Shown here: piece by piece, positions 8,898 to 15,584 of the stretch
Layout: each line of letters begins with the position of its first letter
How positions within the stretch are numbered: the first letter of the stretch is position 1
Assembly: GCA_949282555.1 (NCBI GenBank)
Contig: CASDPK010000017.1
Span: 1 to 52,220 of the forward strand
Direction: 5' to 3'
Length of the DNA: 52,220 bases
Source: an uncultured Lentisphaeraceae bacterium
GTDB taxonomy: Bacteria > Verrucomicrobiota > Kiritimatiellia > RFP12 > DVOR01
Translations under genes and position numbers: made by a program
The notes under the pieces: generated by a model
Databases searched by the model: none
Told to the model about the DNA's origin: nothing
What the model saw: only the letters and a program-made list of their open reading frames with translations

Positions 8898-8904
8898 AAG
8901 TTCC

Positions 8905-9324
8905 TCACATCAATGCCGGTGCCGGATCCTTTCCCCATGCCATCTTCGATGGTGGGGCTTTCTTTTCCCAGTCGGTTCCCGTCCAATGCCACCACGTGCC
9001 ATCGGCCATCCGTTTGTAGCTCACGCCACCAAAGCGGTTTTTGGTTCCGAGAATGTTGTCGCCGCTGACATCTTCTCCGCTGGCGTTCATCATTTCGGGA
9101 TGATTCCGCTTCAGATCTCGGATGAAGGATTCGTCAGAGAAGCAGGAAGGGCCGTAACGATCAATCAATTGCTGATGAAGAATCTTTGGCATCTTCCCAA
9201 CAACGCCGAAATGCCCCCGGCTCCCAACGGAAGCACGCATCTTCCGAAGCTCTGCACCGGCACGGGCACCTTCAGCCAACGCCTCTTTCACTCTCTGTCC
9301 ATAGGGTTTCCCTTGTGCGTTCAT
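8905..9324 (-). CDS. Hypothetical phage protein between spanin and repeat-protein genes
   Basis: A 139-residue basic soluble protein: a helical N-terminal half (QRVKEALAEGARAGAELRK) and an aromatic-rich C-terminal part (GTWWHWTGTDWEKK) that resembles a small binding module. Its ATG overlaps the stop of the outer-membrane spanin gene, so it is translated from the lysis operon. No catalytic motif for a lysozyme or amidase is visible. Function unknown. Confidence 0.65.
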   Translation of the reverse strand: MNAQGKPYGQRVKEALAEGARAGAELRKMRASVGSRGHFGVVGKMPKILHQQLIDRYGPSCFSDESFIRDLKRNHPEMMNASGEDVSGDNILGTKNRFGGVSYKRMADGTWWHWTGTDWEKKAPPSKMAWGKDPAPALM

Positions 9325-9593
9325 TATTCCATTCCTCCCGATCTCATGAGCGCCTTATACGTTGCCGCCGGGAGGACATACGTAGGCCCTTCCCAACGAA
9401 TGGGTGCAGCATCCGGGTCTCCAAGATCCTGAACTTCGCACCCGTGCGGGTGGTAGGCGCTCCCAGCACCAATCACCGTCGTTTGACACTCAGAGAGTGT
9501 TGCGCCGCTTACGCAGCCGCTGAAGCTCAGCACGGAGGCGCTGATGCTCAGCGAGATTGCAAGGATCTTCGTCAATCGCCTTTGATAACGCAT
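9324..9593 (-). CDS. Outer-membrane spanin-like lipoprotein (Rz1-like)
   Basis: An 89-residue lipoprotein with a signal sequence ending in a lipobox (VLSFSGC, Cys at about 27), so the mature protein would be anchored in a membrane, presumably the outer one. The gene starts inside the preceding inner-membrane spanin-like gene in another frame (104-bp overlap), the arrangement typical of embedded Rz/Rz1 pairs. A Shine-Dalgarno (AGGAGG) lies eight bases before the ATG, within the upstream gene. With its partner it would bridge the envelope and disrupt the outer membrane at lysis. The sequence is not proline-rich like lambda Rz1, so the assignment rests on lipobox, size and overlap. Confidence 0.7.
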   Translation of the reverse strand: MRYQRRLTKILAISLSISASVLSFSGCVSGATLSECQTTVIGAGSAYHPHGCEVQDLGDPDAAPIRWEGPTYVLPAATYKALMRSGGME

Positions 9594-9723
9594 CGTCGAC
9601 CTCCTGTATCAGATTGTCCAACGCATCGCGTCGACGATGACGCAACACCTCTTGGACGAAATAAATAACTGGCAGGGCCACCGTTACAAGAACGGTAAGC
9701 CCTGCGACGGTGGCCCAGCTCAC
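9490..9723 (-). CDS. Inner-membrane spanin-like protein (Rz-like)
   Basis: A 77-residue protein started by a GTG whose last bases form the stop of the holin-like gene (GTGA overlap). It has one N-terminal transmembrane segment (about residues 4-22, WATVAGLTVLVTVALPVIYF) followed by a charged coiled coil (RRDALDNLIQEVDDALSKAI, then AEHQRLRAELQRLRKRR), the classic type II i-spanin layout. The downstream lipoprotein gene is nested in its 3' third. A longer frame open to 9888 exists, but its extra residues are low-quality Arg/Gly sequence overlapping the holin-like gene, so the GTG start is preferred. Confidence 0.7.
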   Translation of the reverse strand: MSWATVAGLTVLVTVALPVIYFVQEVLRHRRRDALDNLIQEVDDALSKAIDEDPCNLAEHQRLRAELQRLRKRRNTL

Positions 9724-9911
9724 GGTTGTGCCTCTTCCGTGTCTGCCGTTGCCTCTTGAACGGAATCGATCAGTTCTCCCGTTTTGTTCGAGAGGTCCGT
9801 CGCTTCCTCCTTCGTGAACACGCCATCCGAGAAGGCGGCGATTCCAGCGAGGATAAGTGCTGCCAACGCTCCCGCGATTGCCAGCCATCCATTCAGCGTG
9901 GGTTTTTTCAT
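9720..9911 (-). CDS. Small holin-like membrane protein
   Basis: A 63-residue protein with one strong transmembrane segment (about residues 8-30, GWLAIAGALAALILAGIAAF) and an acidic C-terminal tail. AAGGAG precedes the ATG by seven bases. It is the first gene of a compact cassette holin-like, i-spanin, o-spanin with start/stop overlaps, which is why I call it holin-like. A single-span protein could equally be an antiholin or a membrane anchor. No endolysin is recognisable in the neighbouring genes. Confidence 0.55.
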   Translation of the reverse strand: MKKPTLNGWLAIAGALAALILAGIAAFSDGVFTKEEATDLSNKTGELIDSVQEATADTEEAQP

Positions 9912-9930
9912 CTCTGTTCTCCTTTCTGGG

Positions 9931-10374
9931 TTACTTAAAAATGATCCAGTCGTCAGCAAAAATGTCCTCTTGTGAAGGAGACCATTCACTTCCGGAATCA
10001 TCGAGAATCTTGCTTTCTACAAGCGTTCCCCCTGTCGTAAGTCCGCACACCGAATCCTCTCTATAGAGATAAGTTCCTTTATCCCATTTAGTTCTCGTGA
10101 TTCTGTTTCCATTCTTCAAGAGGTTGATGGCGAAATTAAATCCCATTCCGCAATCCGTAGATTTGTACGAACGCTCAAATACGTCTTTTGGAGACCATGA
10201 GATGTATCCATGGAAATACGGATGATTGGGTTTACCTCCATCTTTGTATTCGACGAGATAACCATCATCCGATTCATTTTCATCTTCCGGAATCTTCCAT
10301 CCGCGAAGACGGTTGTATTCTCCTCGCGTCATCGGTGTGGCATACACCTCTTTTATTCCAATGTATCGTTCCAT
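9931..10374 (-). CDS. Tad2-like (DUF2829) anti-Thoeris protein fused to a small phage domain
   Basis: A 147-residue protein with two parts. Residues 1-70 are a widespread small phage domain (MERYIGIKEVYATPMTRGEY, DGYLVEY, GYISWSPKDVFERSY). Residues ~78-147 match the Tad2/DUF2829 pattern: GFNFAINLLKNGNRITRTKW at the start and WSPSQEDIFADDWIIF at the end. Characterised Tad2 proteins bind and sequester the cyclic ADP-ribose-type signal made by Thoeris TIR proteins, so this could protect the phage from host Thoeris immunity. The N-terminal domain is of unknown function. It has its own Shine-Dalgarno, sits just upstream of the holin, and is more AT-rich than the neighbouring tail genes, suggesting acquisition. 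Confidence 0.72.
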   Translation of the reverse strand: MERYIGIKEVYATPMTRGEYNRLRGWKIPEDENESDDGYLVEYKDGGKPNHPYFHGYISWSPKDVFERSYKSTDCGMGFNFAINLLKNGNRITRTKWDKGTYLYREDSVCGLTTGGTLVESKILDDSGSEWSPSQEDIFADDWIIFK

Positions 10375-10391
10375 CTGTTTTCCTTTCTCTA

Positions 10392-10700
10392 TCAACCAAT
10401 GAAGGGGAGGGAGACGCCGAGGGCGGCGGCAAGTAGAACGATCAGTCCGAGCACGCACAGCAAGGCGAGTCTGATGTTTGACCCTGCGCGTGGGTGATCG
10501 TCGCGCGTGGCATCCTGCCGTGCCGGGCAGTTTGCGTAATTCGTGGCCAGCGCTTGGACGGTGGTCTTGATCGCCGCCACATCCTCGCGCGTGGAGGTCT
10601 GGCACATGACGAGCGCCATCAGAAGCTGCGCGAAGGCCTCCATGGAGTGGTCGCCATTGGCCACGCGGCGAATGGCCGCTTGCGATACGGGATCTTTCAT
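10392..10700 (-). CDS. Small hypothetical protein with C-terminal membrane anchor
   Basis: A 102-residue protein; residues ~76-101 form a transmembrane segment (LALLCVLGLIVLLAAALGV) and the rest is a helical cytoplasmic part. The start overlaps the stop of the signal-peptide protein (ATGA), so the genes are coupled. Tail-anchored topology next to the lysis cassette is compatible with an accessory lysis or holin-type role, but nothing proves it. Confidence 0.6.
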   Translation of the reverse strand: MKDPVSQAAIRRVANGDHSMEAFAQLLMALVMCQTSTREDVAAIKTTVQALATNYANCPARQDATRDDHPRAGSNIRLALLCVLGLIVLLAAALGVSLPFIG

Positions 10701-11890
10701 TTTTGGAGGTCTCCAGTGATTCCCGCTGACGTGGAAGAAACGGTGGATTCGATGTCCTCGATGTTAGGCGGCGAAGGGGGAGGATTACCCGGAAAGTGTT
10801 TGTGGTCTTCTTGCGACCGGAGCCCCAAGGTGGCCACGTGTTCGCCGGGGTGGAGGTCTGTTTCCGTGAGGATGCCACGCTTGAGCATGACGGCGGCATC
10901 CTTGGCGACAATCTGTCGTCGTTCCTCCTCGGTGAGCGCCCGCGGCCATAGTTTCGGGCCGTAAGCGCGGTAATCCCACCCTTTCGTTTCGTCGGCAAAG
11001 CCCCATCCATAAAGCATCACGCCGAAGGGCGCAAAACGATCCCCGGGCTGGAACCTTGTCCATTCGTCCATGTGCGAGGTCGTTGTCTCGAAGGCGACGG
11101 CACCGAGCTCATTGGTCACGGCGCATCCGTCAGGGTAATAGGTTCGGTACTCCACCCCACACGTCCCGTTTTCGTTTCGGAACTCCGCGAAGACGCATCC
11201 CCACTGATCGGCAATGATGATGGGGCTTTCGAGTGTGCTATTGTCCGAGCTCCATCCGGCGGAGAAGCACTCCACGAGCTTTGGCCATGCGACTTCCAGC
11301 TCCCATGTTCCCTCTGTGGTGATGGTGATGTCCTTGCCGGCCGAAGCGTAGGCCAAACGGCCCAGATGCGTCCCGGGCGCGTTGGTGACGGCAGTCTTCC
11401 CGAAGGAAACGACCGTCTCATCGGAGCAGGTGAGGTTATAGGCGATCTCCCCGCGTGTGGACGTTGTCCCCGGGATGTTCAGGGCGGGCACCGCCGCCGT
11501 CCACGTTTTGTTTCCGGTGCCCGACTCCGGCCCGAGGAAGGTTTCGCACGGAGCTTTGCCCACAAAGGCCTCACGTGGCGCGCCGAAGGGCATCGGGCTG
11601 GCAAAACTCGTCGCGTTTCCGAAGTGTGTCCAGACAACACAGGTCACCACGCCCGTTGTCTTCCCGGCGACGAAGGGCGGGTGCCGATGCCACGGATAGG
11701 CCCCCGATTTCCAGTTGTGGATGATTGCGGCGCCATCGGGCGCGTCGTTTTCGTCGGCCTGATATTCCGGCCCCATCAGTGTGGGTTCCAGAATCATGGG
11801 GGCGGCATAGGTTTCGCCGAGGGCCGCAAGGCCCCACACGATCACGAGCATCAGGCACGCGCGACTGCGCCAATCTTCGGGCAATGTCAT
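10697..11890 (-). CDS. Secreted lectin-like protein in the tail module
   Basis: A 397-residue protein with an apparent signal peptide (ACLMLVIVWGLAALGETYAA, cleavage near residue 30), unusual for a virion component. The body is beta-rich with several Asn-Gly turns. Around 320-350 it ends in a pattern (LWPRALTEEERRQIVAKDAA) that resembles the tail of LamG/concanavalin-like lectin domains. The C-terminal ~40 residues are Pro/Ser-rich. It lies between the tail fibre and the lysis genes with a 4-bp overlap downstream. It could be a host-surface-modifying prophage product or a fibre component; which is not decided by the sequence. Confidence 0.6.
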   Translation of the reverse strand: MTLPEDWRSRACLMLVIVWGLAALGETYAAPMILEPTLMGPEYQADENDAPDGAAIIHNWKSGAYPWHRHPPFVAGKTTGVVTCVVWTHFGNATSFASPMPFGAPREAFVGKAPCETFLGPESGTGNKTWTAAVPALNIPGTTSTRGEIAYNLTCSDETVVSFGKTAVTNAPGTHLGRLAYASAGKDITITTEGTWELEVAWPKLVECFSAGWSSDNSTLESPIIIADQWGCVFAEFRNENGTCGVEYRTYYPDGCAVTNELGAVAFETTTSHMDEWTRFQPGDRFAPFGVMLYGWGFADETKGWDYRAYGPKLWPRALTEEERRQIVAKDAAVMLKRGILTETDLHPGEHVATLGLRSQEDHKHFPGNPPPSPPNIEDIESTVSSTSAGITGDLQK

Positions 11891-11893
11891 GGT

Positions 11894-13864
11894 TCACTCC
11901 TTGAAGATGGGATTGAGATAGAGCGTTCCCCCAACGACCCACGCCTCGAGCTGATAGGTGGAGGAAGGCTCAAGATCGAAATAGCCAAGAACCTTCACGT
12001 TCTCCGGGAGTTCGAAGGAGGCGGGCGTGGTCAGTCGAACAAACAGCTTTGCGCCCTCCGGCCACCCCTCCGTGTTGAAGCCAATCCACTCCGAGGCGTC
12101 GGGTATCACGCGTAACATAGAGACGCGGCTACCGGCGGCTGCCGACTTCCAGCCAATGACGTTTTCCTCCAGCGGTTGGAGTGGTCCCAGTGCCAACCCG
12201 GCGTCGCCTTGCGTCAATCCGCCATTCTCGTCAATGGCCACCTCCCCTGTGGCTGACAATCCGCGATAATCCAACATGAGGCCGTCGGCAATGGGAATAC
12301 TCAATCTTCCCTCGCCGTCAATGGCGATGCCACTCTCATTCCCGGAGACCATCACGCCGCCGAGGGTGGAGGCGGAGGCCACGGGGAGGGTGTAGGAGCC
12401 GCCGGAGGCGGAGGCCACGGCCTCATCGACATAATCCTTGGTGACGAGGCGTGTGTTCATTATGGATTCGGTGACTTCCTCCCATTCACCAGTATGCCTT
12501 CGGTTGCTGAACAAGTGGACTGTCCCATCCAACAAATCATCCTCAAGCACGATTTGGCAGTCGCCTGCCCCATCTTTCCCTTGGATGTAAAAAAGCCCCT
12601 CATAGGCGGAGACCTCCATATCGCCGCCGCCCGTGGAGGAGATGACGTTGCCCTCGATGGAGATTCCCTCGCCTGCGGTAAGGGAATCTTGCTTGGTGGC
12701 GAGGGTGGCGGTGAGGCCGGTCACGTCGCCTTGCGCGTGGGTGTGGGCCTTGGCGGCATACTTGTCTGAGAGAGTTTGGCCGCCTTCGGCGAGGGCGGCG
12801 GCCGCGACGGTGCCAGAGGCCGTCAGGTTCATCAGCGAGAGTTGGGTGCTGGCGCCGATCTTGTCCTGCTTCTTGCTCAGTGCGGTGTCCACGTAGTCGA
12901 GGTCGACCAACGTCCTTCCATCGCCATGCAGCGGAGTCAGGACATTCATGAAAAGGCCTTCTTCCGTCAATCTCACTTTGATTGCGGTCTCCTCTTGGCT
13001 ACTCCAGTCCTTTCCCGTGCCAATCCATACGGTGTCTGCGGGATTTTCTTCGGCTTCGTAACCGACGTAGGCCATCCCGTTGAGTCTATCGCCAAGATCC
13101 GTCACGTCGGCGGCCATGTGGGTGTGGGAGGCGGGAGGAAAGGCGGAGGGTTTCCCGGTGATAGCCTCCCATGCCCAAGTGGTGGGGCTGTTGAGGATTT
13201 CACTCCATGTGTAGGTGGGCTTGGTTGCCGTCTTCGCCCATGCTGACACAGTTGGGTCGGCTTCGGCGGTGAGATAGTCTCCCTTCGGCTGATAGGTGGC
13301 GGCGGCGACCTCCTTGGTGAGATAACCCTCTAACACCTGCTGCACCCATGCCCAAATGCCGCCGCTCTTGACGCTCTTCGCGCTGTTCTGGGTGGGCTCG
13401 GAGTCGAACTCCAGCGCCTCCTGCTTACGCTCCAAAAGGCTCTTGACGGCCGGGGCGTCAATGATGACGGTCTTCTCTTGATCGAGGTCGTACAGGGGTT
13501 TGCCGTCTTCACCTGTGACGCTTTGGCCAAACACTGAAAATCCTATCAGTGCAAGCAAAACGGCGGAAGAACGTTTGAGACGCTTGAGCAAGGCTTCAAC
13601 CGTTTCATAAATGTTTTTTGTCGTCTTCGCGGTTCCCATCTCAACGTCCTTGAATTCATCGGGGGTCAGTGCTCCATTGTTTTTCAAGAGCTCACGAATC
13701 TGCTCTTCGGTCAATGTACCAATCTGTTCCGCCGTCACGCCGTGGGGATTGTCGCGATCGTTGATATGCGCGTCGAGCCTAGATCCGCCGGGATCTGAAG
13801 GATCATTTTGTGGCCTTCGAGTCGGATACCACTGGCCAGTCTGTTCGCGTGCATCCTCTTCCAT
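11894..13864 (-). CDS. Phage tail fibre protein
   Basis: A 656-residue fibre-type protein. The N-terminus holds the DRDNPHGVTAEQIG motif common in fibre shafts, followed by a helical part with a hydrophobic stretch (AVLLALIGFSVFG, near 100-112). The shaft has repeats of KPSAFPPASHTHMAADV and YAAKAHTHAQGDVTGL type, Gly/Ala-rich segments and SASTLGGVMVS collar-like motifs. The C-terminal ~150 residues form the likely receptor-binding tip. The gene lies 3 bases after the adaptor gene. Fibres of this kind determine host adsorption. The internal hydrophobic stretch is odd for a virion protein and might instead reflect an N-terminal domain shared with a host family. Confidence 0.82.
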   Translation of the reverse strand: MEEDAREQTGQWYPTRRPQNDPSDPGGSRLDAHINDRDNPHGVTAEQIGTLTEEQIRELLKNNGALTPDEFKDVEMGTAKTTKNIYETVEALLKRLKRSSAVLLALIGFSVFGQSVTGEDGKPLYDLDQEKTVIIDAPAVKSLLERKQEALEFDSEPTQNSAKSVKSGGIWAWVQQVLEGYLTKEVAAATYQPKGDYLTAEADPTVSAWAKTATKPTYTWSEILNSPTTWAWEAITGKPSAFPPASHTHMAADVTDLGDRLNGMAYVGYEAEENPADTVWIGTGKDWSSQEETAIKVRLTEEGLFMNVLTPLHGDGRTLVDLDYVDTALSKKQDKIGASTQLSLMNLTASGTVAAAALAEGGQTLSDKYAAKAHTHAQGDVTGLTATLATKQDSLTAGEGISIEGNVISSTGGGDMEVSAYEGLFYIQGKDGAGDCQIVLEDDLLDGTVHLFSNRRHTGEWEEVTESIMNTRLVTKDYVDEAVASASGGSYTLPVASASTLGGVMVSGNESGIAIDGEGRLSIPIADGLMLDYRGLSATGEVAIDENGGLTQGDAGLALGPLQPLEENVIGWKSAAAGSRVSMLRVIPDASEWIGFNTEGWPEGAKLFVRLTTPASFELPENVKVLGYFDLEPSSTYQLEAWVVGGTLYLNPIFKE

Positions 13865-13867
13865 TGC

Positions 13868-14746
13868 TCACTCCATGTCGCAATCGGCTCGATCGTCCAC
13901 GCCTTGACCTCCGAAATAAGTCTCATGGAGCTCTTCGAGCAAACGCTGGGCAACGGCCGCATGATGTGCGCGGCCTTGGTCTTCGGATGCCATCGAGGAT
14001 TGGAAATAGGCCACTGCGGCAGGAACCAAAAACTCCGGGATTCTGACTTTCCTCCACGCGGTGGAGGCTCCGGGTTCATCCCCAGAGGATTCAGAGGCGA
14101 TACACGTCCAACTCTCACCCTTGTGTTTGACGTCATCGCCGTAGACGTAGCCCGTTTCCGTCGACCAAGGAATCAGGCTGATGCGTGGCGCATCTGGGAT
14201 AAATGCCACCCACACTTTGTCGGGGGCTGAAGAGGGAAGGTTGATTCGCGTTGTTCCGCTTCCGGGATAATCCCCCGCAAAAGAGCAGCCAACGATCGGT
14301 GGCTGATGGGGGAACAGTTTGGGGTCACGCTCATACGCAAAGCCGCGAAGGTTCACGCCTCCAAGGGCAATCTCGGTATTCTCCCAAGGCTGGTCCAAGG
14401 CTATGAAACGCACCACCTCGTCGGGTTTCAGCTTCCGCCACTCCGTGTTGTCGTCAGAGGGTTCAGAGGCCGGATTGTCCGTTTCGGCTCGCCAGTAGGC
14501 ATCCTTGTGCCAACACTCCTGACCTTTGGCGAAGAGAAGTTCATGCGTGAAGGGAGGACGATACGTCCGCAGTTCTGCCCTTCGAAGCATTGGCCAATGC
14601 GCATAGGTCCACACATGGCGCAATGCGTCATTCACGCAATCGGAAACCCGCTGTGCATAATCCGTCGCCGTTGGGATGTTCGAGGTGTAACCAAGCGATC
14701 TGAGGCAGCGACTGACAAGGGCATCTGAGGACAACGTTCTGAGCAT
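13868..14746 (-). CDS. Head-to-tail adaptor-like protein (gp11/gp4-like) with small binding-module insertions
   Basis: A 292-residue protein from the ATG at 14746, chosen because AAGGAGG precedes it. The N-terminus (ALVSRCLRSLGY, DYAQRVSDCVNDALRHVW) resembles podoviral tail-tubular/adaptor proteins. Two segments resemble carbohydrate-binding (CBM5/12-type) modules: one ends in DNTEWRKLKP, the other begins VYGDDVKHKGESWTCI and ends in STAWRKV. The C-terminus (PEFLVPAAVAYFQSSMA) returns to a helical adaptor-like region. It is the first gene of the tail transcription unit, after a terminator and a conserved palindrome. Its role would be closing the portal and anchoring the tail. Confidence 0.65.
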   Translation of the reverse strand: MLRTLSSDALVSRCLRSLGYTSNIPTATDYAQRVSDCVNDALRHVWTYAHWPMLRRAELRTYRPPFTHELLFAKGQECWHKDAYWRAETDNPASEPSDDNTEWRKLKPDEVVRFIALDQPWENTEIALGGVNLRGFAYERDPKLFPHQPPIVGCSFAGDYPGSGTTRINLPSSAPDKVWVAFIPDAPRISLIPWSTETGYVYGDDVKHKGESWTCIASESSGDEPGASTAWRKVRIPEFLVPAAVAYFQSSMASEDQGRAHHAAVAQRLLEELHETYFGGQGVDDRADCDME

Positions 14747-14775
14747 GATTCCTCCTTCTGTCTCTATTAAAACAT

Positions 14776-14798
14776 GAGGCCCTCGCATTGAGGGCCTC
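14776..14798 (-). terminator. Perfect GC hairpin upstream of the adaptor gene
   Basis: GAGGCCCTC (14776-14784) pairs perfectly with GAGGGCCTC (14790-14798) around a 5-base loop. On the minus strand it is followed by ATGTTTTA, so it may terminate or attenuate transcription arriving from upstream. It lies 30 bases before the adaptor gene start and just downstream of the 26-bp palindrome. Confidence 0.55.
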
Positions 14799-14807
14799 CG
14801 GAGGAGC

Positions 14808-14833
14808 AACTTTTGAGGAATTCCGCAAAAGTT
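14808..14833. promoter_or_regulatory. 26-bp near-palindrome, copy 1
   Basis: Arms AACTTTTG and CAAAAGTT flank a GGAATTCC centre; 12 of 13 base pairs match. Related copies occur at 21282-21307 and 47277-47302. This copy lies about 60 bases upstream of the adaptor gene on the minus strand and just beyond the end of the ATPase/nuclease unit. It is probably an operator, processing site or promoter-linked element; the bound factor is unknown. Confidence 0.7.
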
Positions 14834-14901
14834 TGGCGAAGTTCACATGAACGAAGACATAACGACCTTGAATCGTGCGAAATCCTATCGTAAAACAAAG
14901 C

Positions 14902-14923
14902 GGCCCGACCAAACGGCCGGGCC
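14902..14923 (-). terminator. Hairpin after the ATPase/nuclease unit
   Basis: GGCCCG and CGGGCC form a 6-bp GC stem with a 10-base loop, 11 bases past the nuclease-like gene's stop. On the minus strand it is followed by GCTTTGTTTTA, a weak T-rich tail. It would insulate the accessory pair from the tail operon. Confidence 0.45.
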
Positions 14924-14933
14924 TCAAAAAAAA

Positions 14934-15581
14934 TCAACGGAGGTGCTCTTTTGCCCAAGCAATGAATTGCTCTTCAGAAAAGGTGTGAACATCACGATAG
15001 AGTTCCTTTTCTCTGAACTGTTCGAGTCCAAAGTAAATAGACTTATTCTCTCCATCTTTACGCCCTGCCCATTTTAGAATAGGGTCTGAAATTCGATTAA
15101 AGTCTTTCCCAGTGTTGTAATAGCCCCTTGTTTTATCAGTTATATTTTTGACAACAAGGACAAATTCGGAACACCGTCGAATCTCTTCCATTGTCCACCC
15201 TTCAAGGGGTCCCAAAGCCGCAGCGTAAGGCGATTCAAATGCTTTTGCCCAAATATCGCCCTCTTCCACATTAGTCGAAGGCTGGGCCTTAAATTCGATA
15301 AAATAGAGCGACCTAGGCTCCGTAGATGTTTCATACAATGCATCTACTGTACAAAAATCCTTCGTGAAATAGCCTTTGGAACGATAGGAACAACCCTTTT
15401 TGGAGCAATATATCCTCCATATTTCGCTTACATTCATGTGACAACGATCAAGTCCACAAACACAAATCTCACCGATACTTCCGAGTATAAACTGTTTTTG
15501 GGGGTTATTGTTGTGATCTTCTGTATACGAAACATCCGCAAGTGTTGATTGCAGATATTGCTTAGATATTAATGCTCCCAT
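14934..15581 (-). CDS. PD-(D/E)XK-like nuclease candidate, partner of the upstream ATPase
   Basis: A 215-residue protein. Residues 80-98 contain a spacing compatible with a PD-(D/E)XK active site: D80 in TVDALYE, then a hydrophobic strand SLYFIEFKA with E96 and K98. Six cysteines cluster between 40 and 77 (ICVCGLDRC, YCSKKGC, KDFC), which may bind zinc. The C-terminus is helical. The gene follows the ATPase gene by 3 bases and is clearly co-translated with it. The pairing of a small nuclease-like effector with an OLD/AAA15-type ATPase is the layout of several two-gene defence systems (Septu, PARIS and relatives), but the effector does not look like PtuB (HNH) or AriB. Base composition is much more AT-rich than the flanking portal and adaptor genes. 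Confidence 0.6.
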   Translation of the reverse strand: MGALISKQYLQSTLADVSYTEDHNNNPQKQFILGSIGEICVCGLDRCHMNVSEIWRIYCSKKGCSYRSKGYFTKDFCTVDALYETSTEPRSLYFIEFKAQPSTNVEEGDIWAKAFESPYAAALGPLEGWTMEEIRRCSEFVLVVKNITDKTRGYYNTGKDFNRISDPILKWAGRKDGENKSIYFGLEQFREKELYRDVHTFSEEQFIAWAKEHLR

Positions 15582-15584
15582 GAC

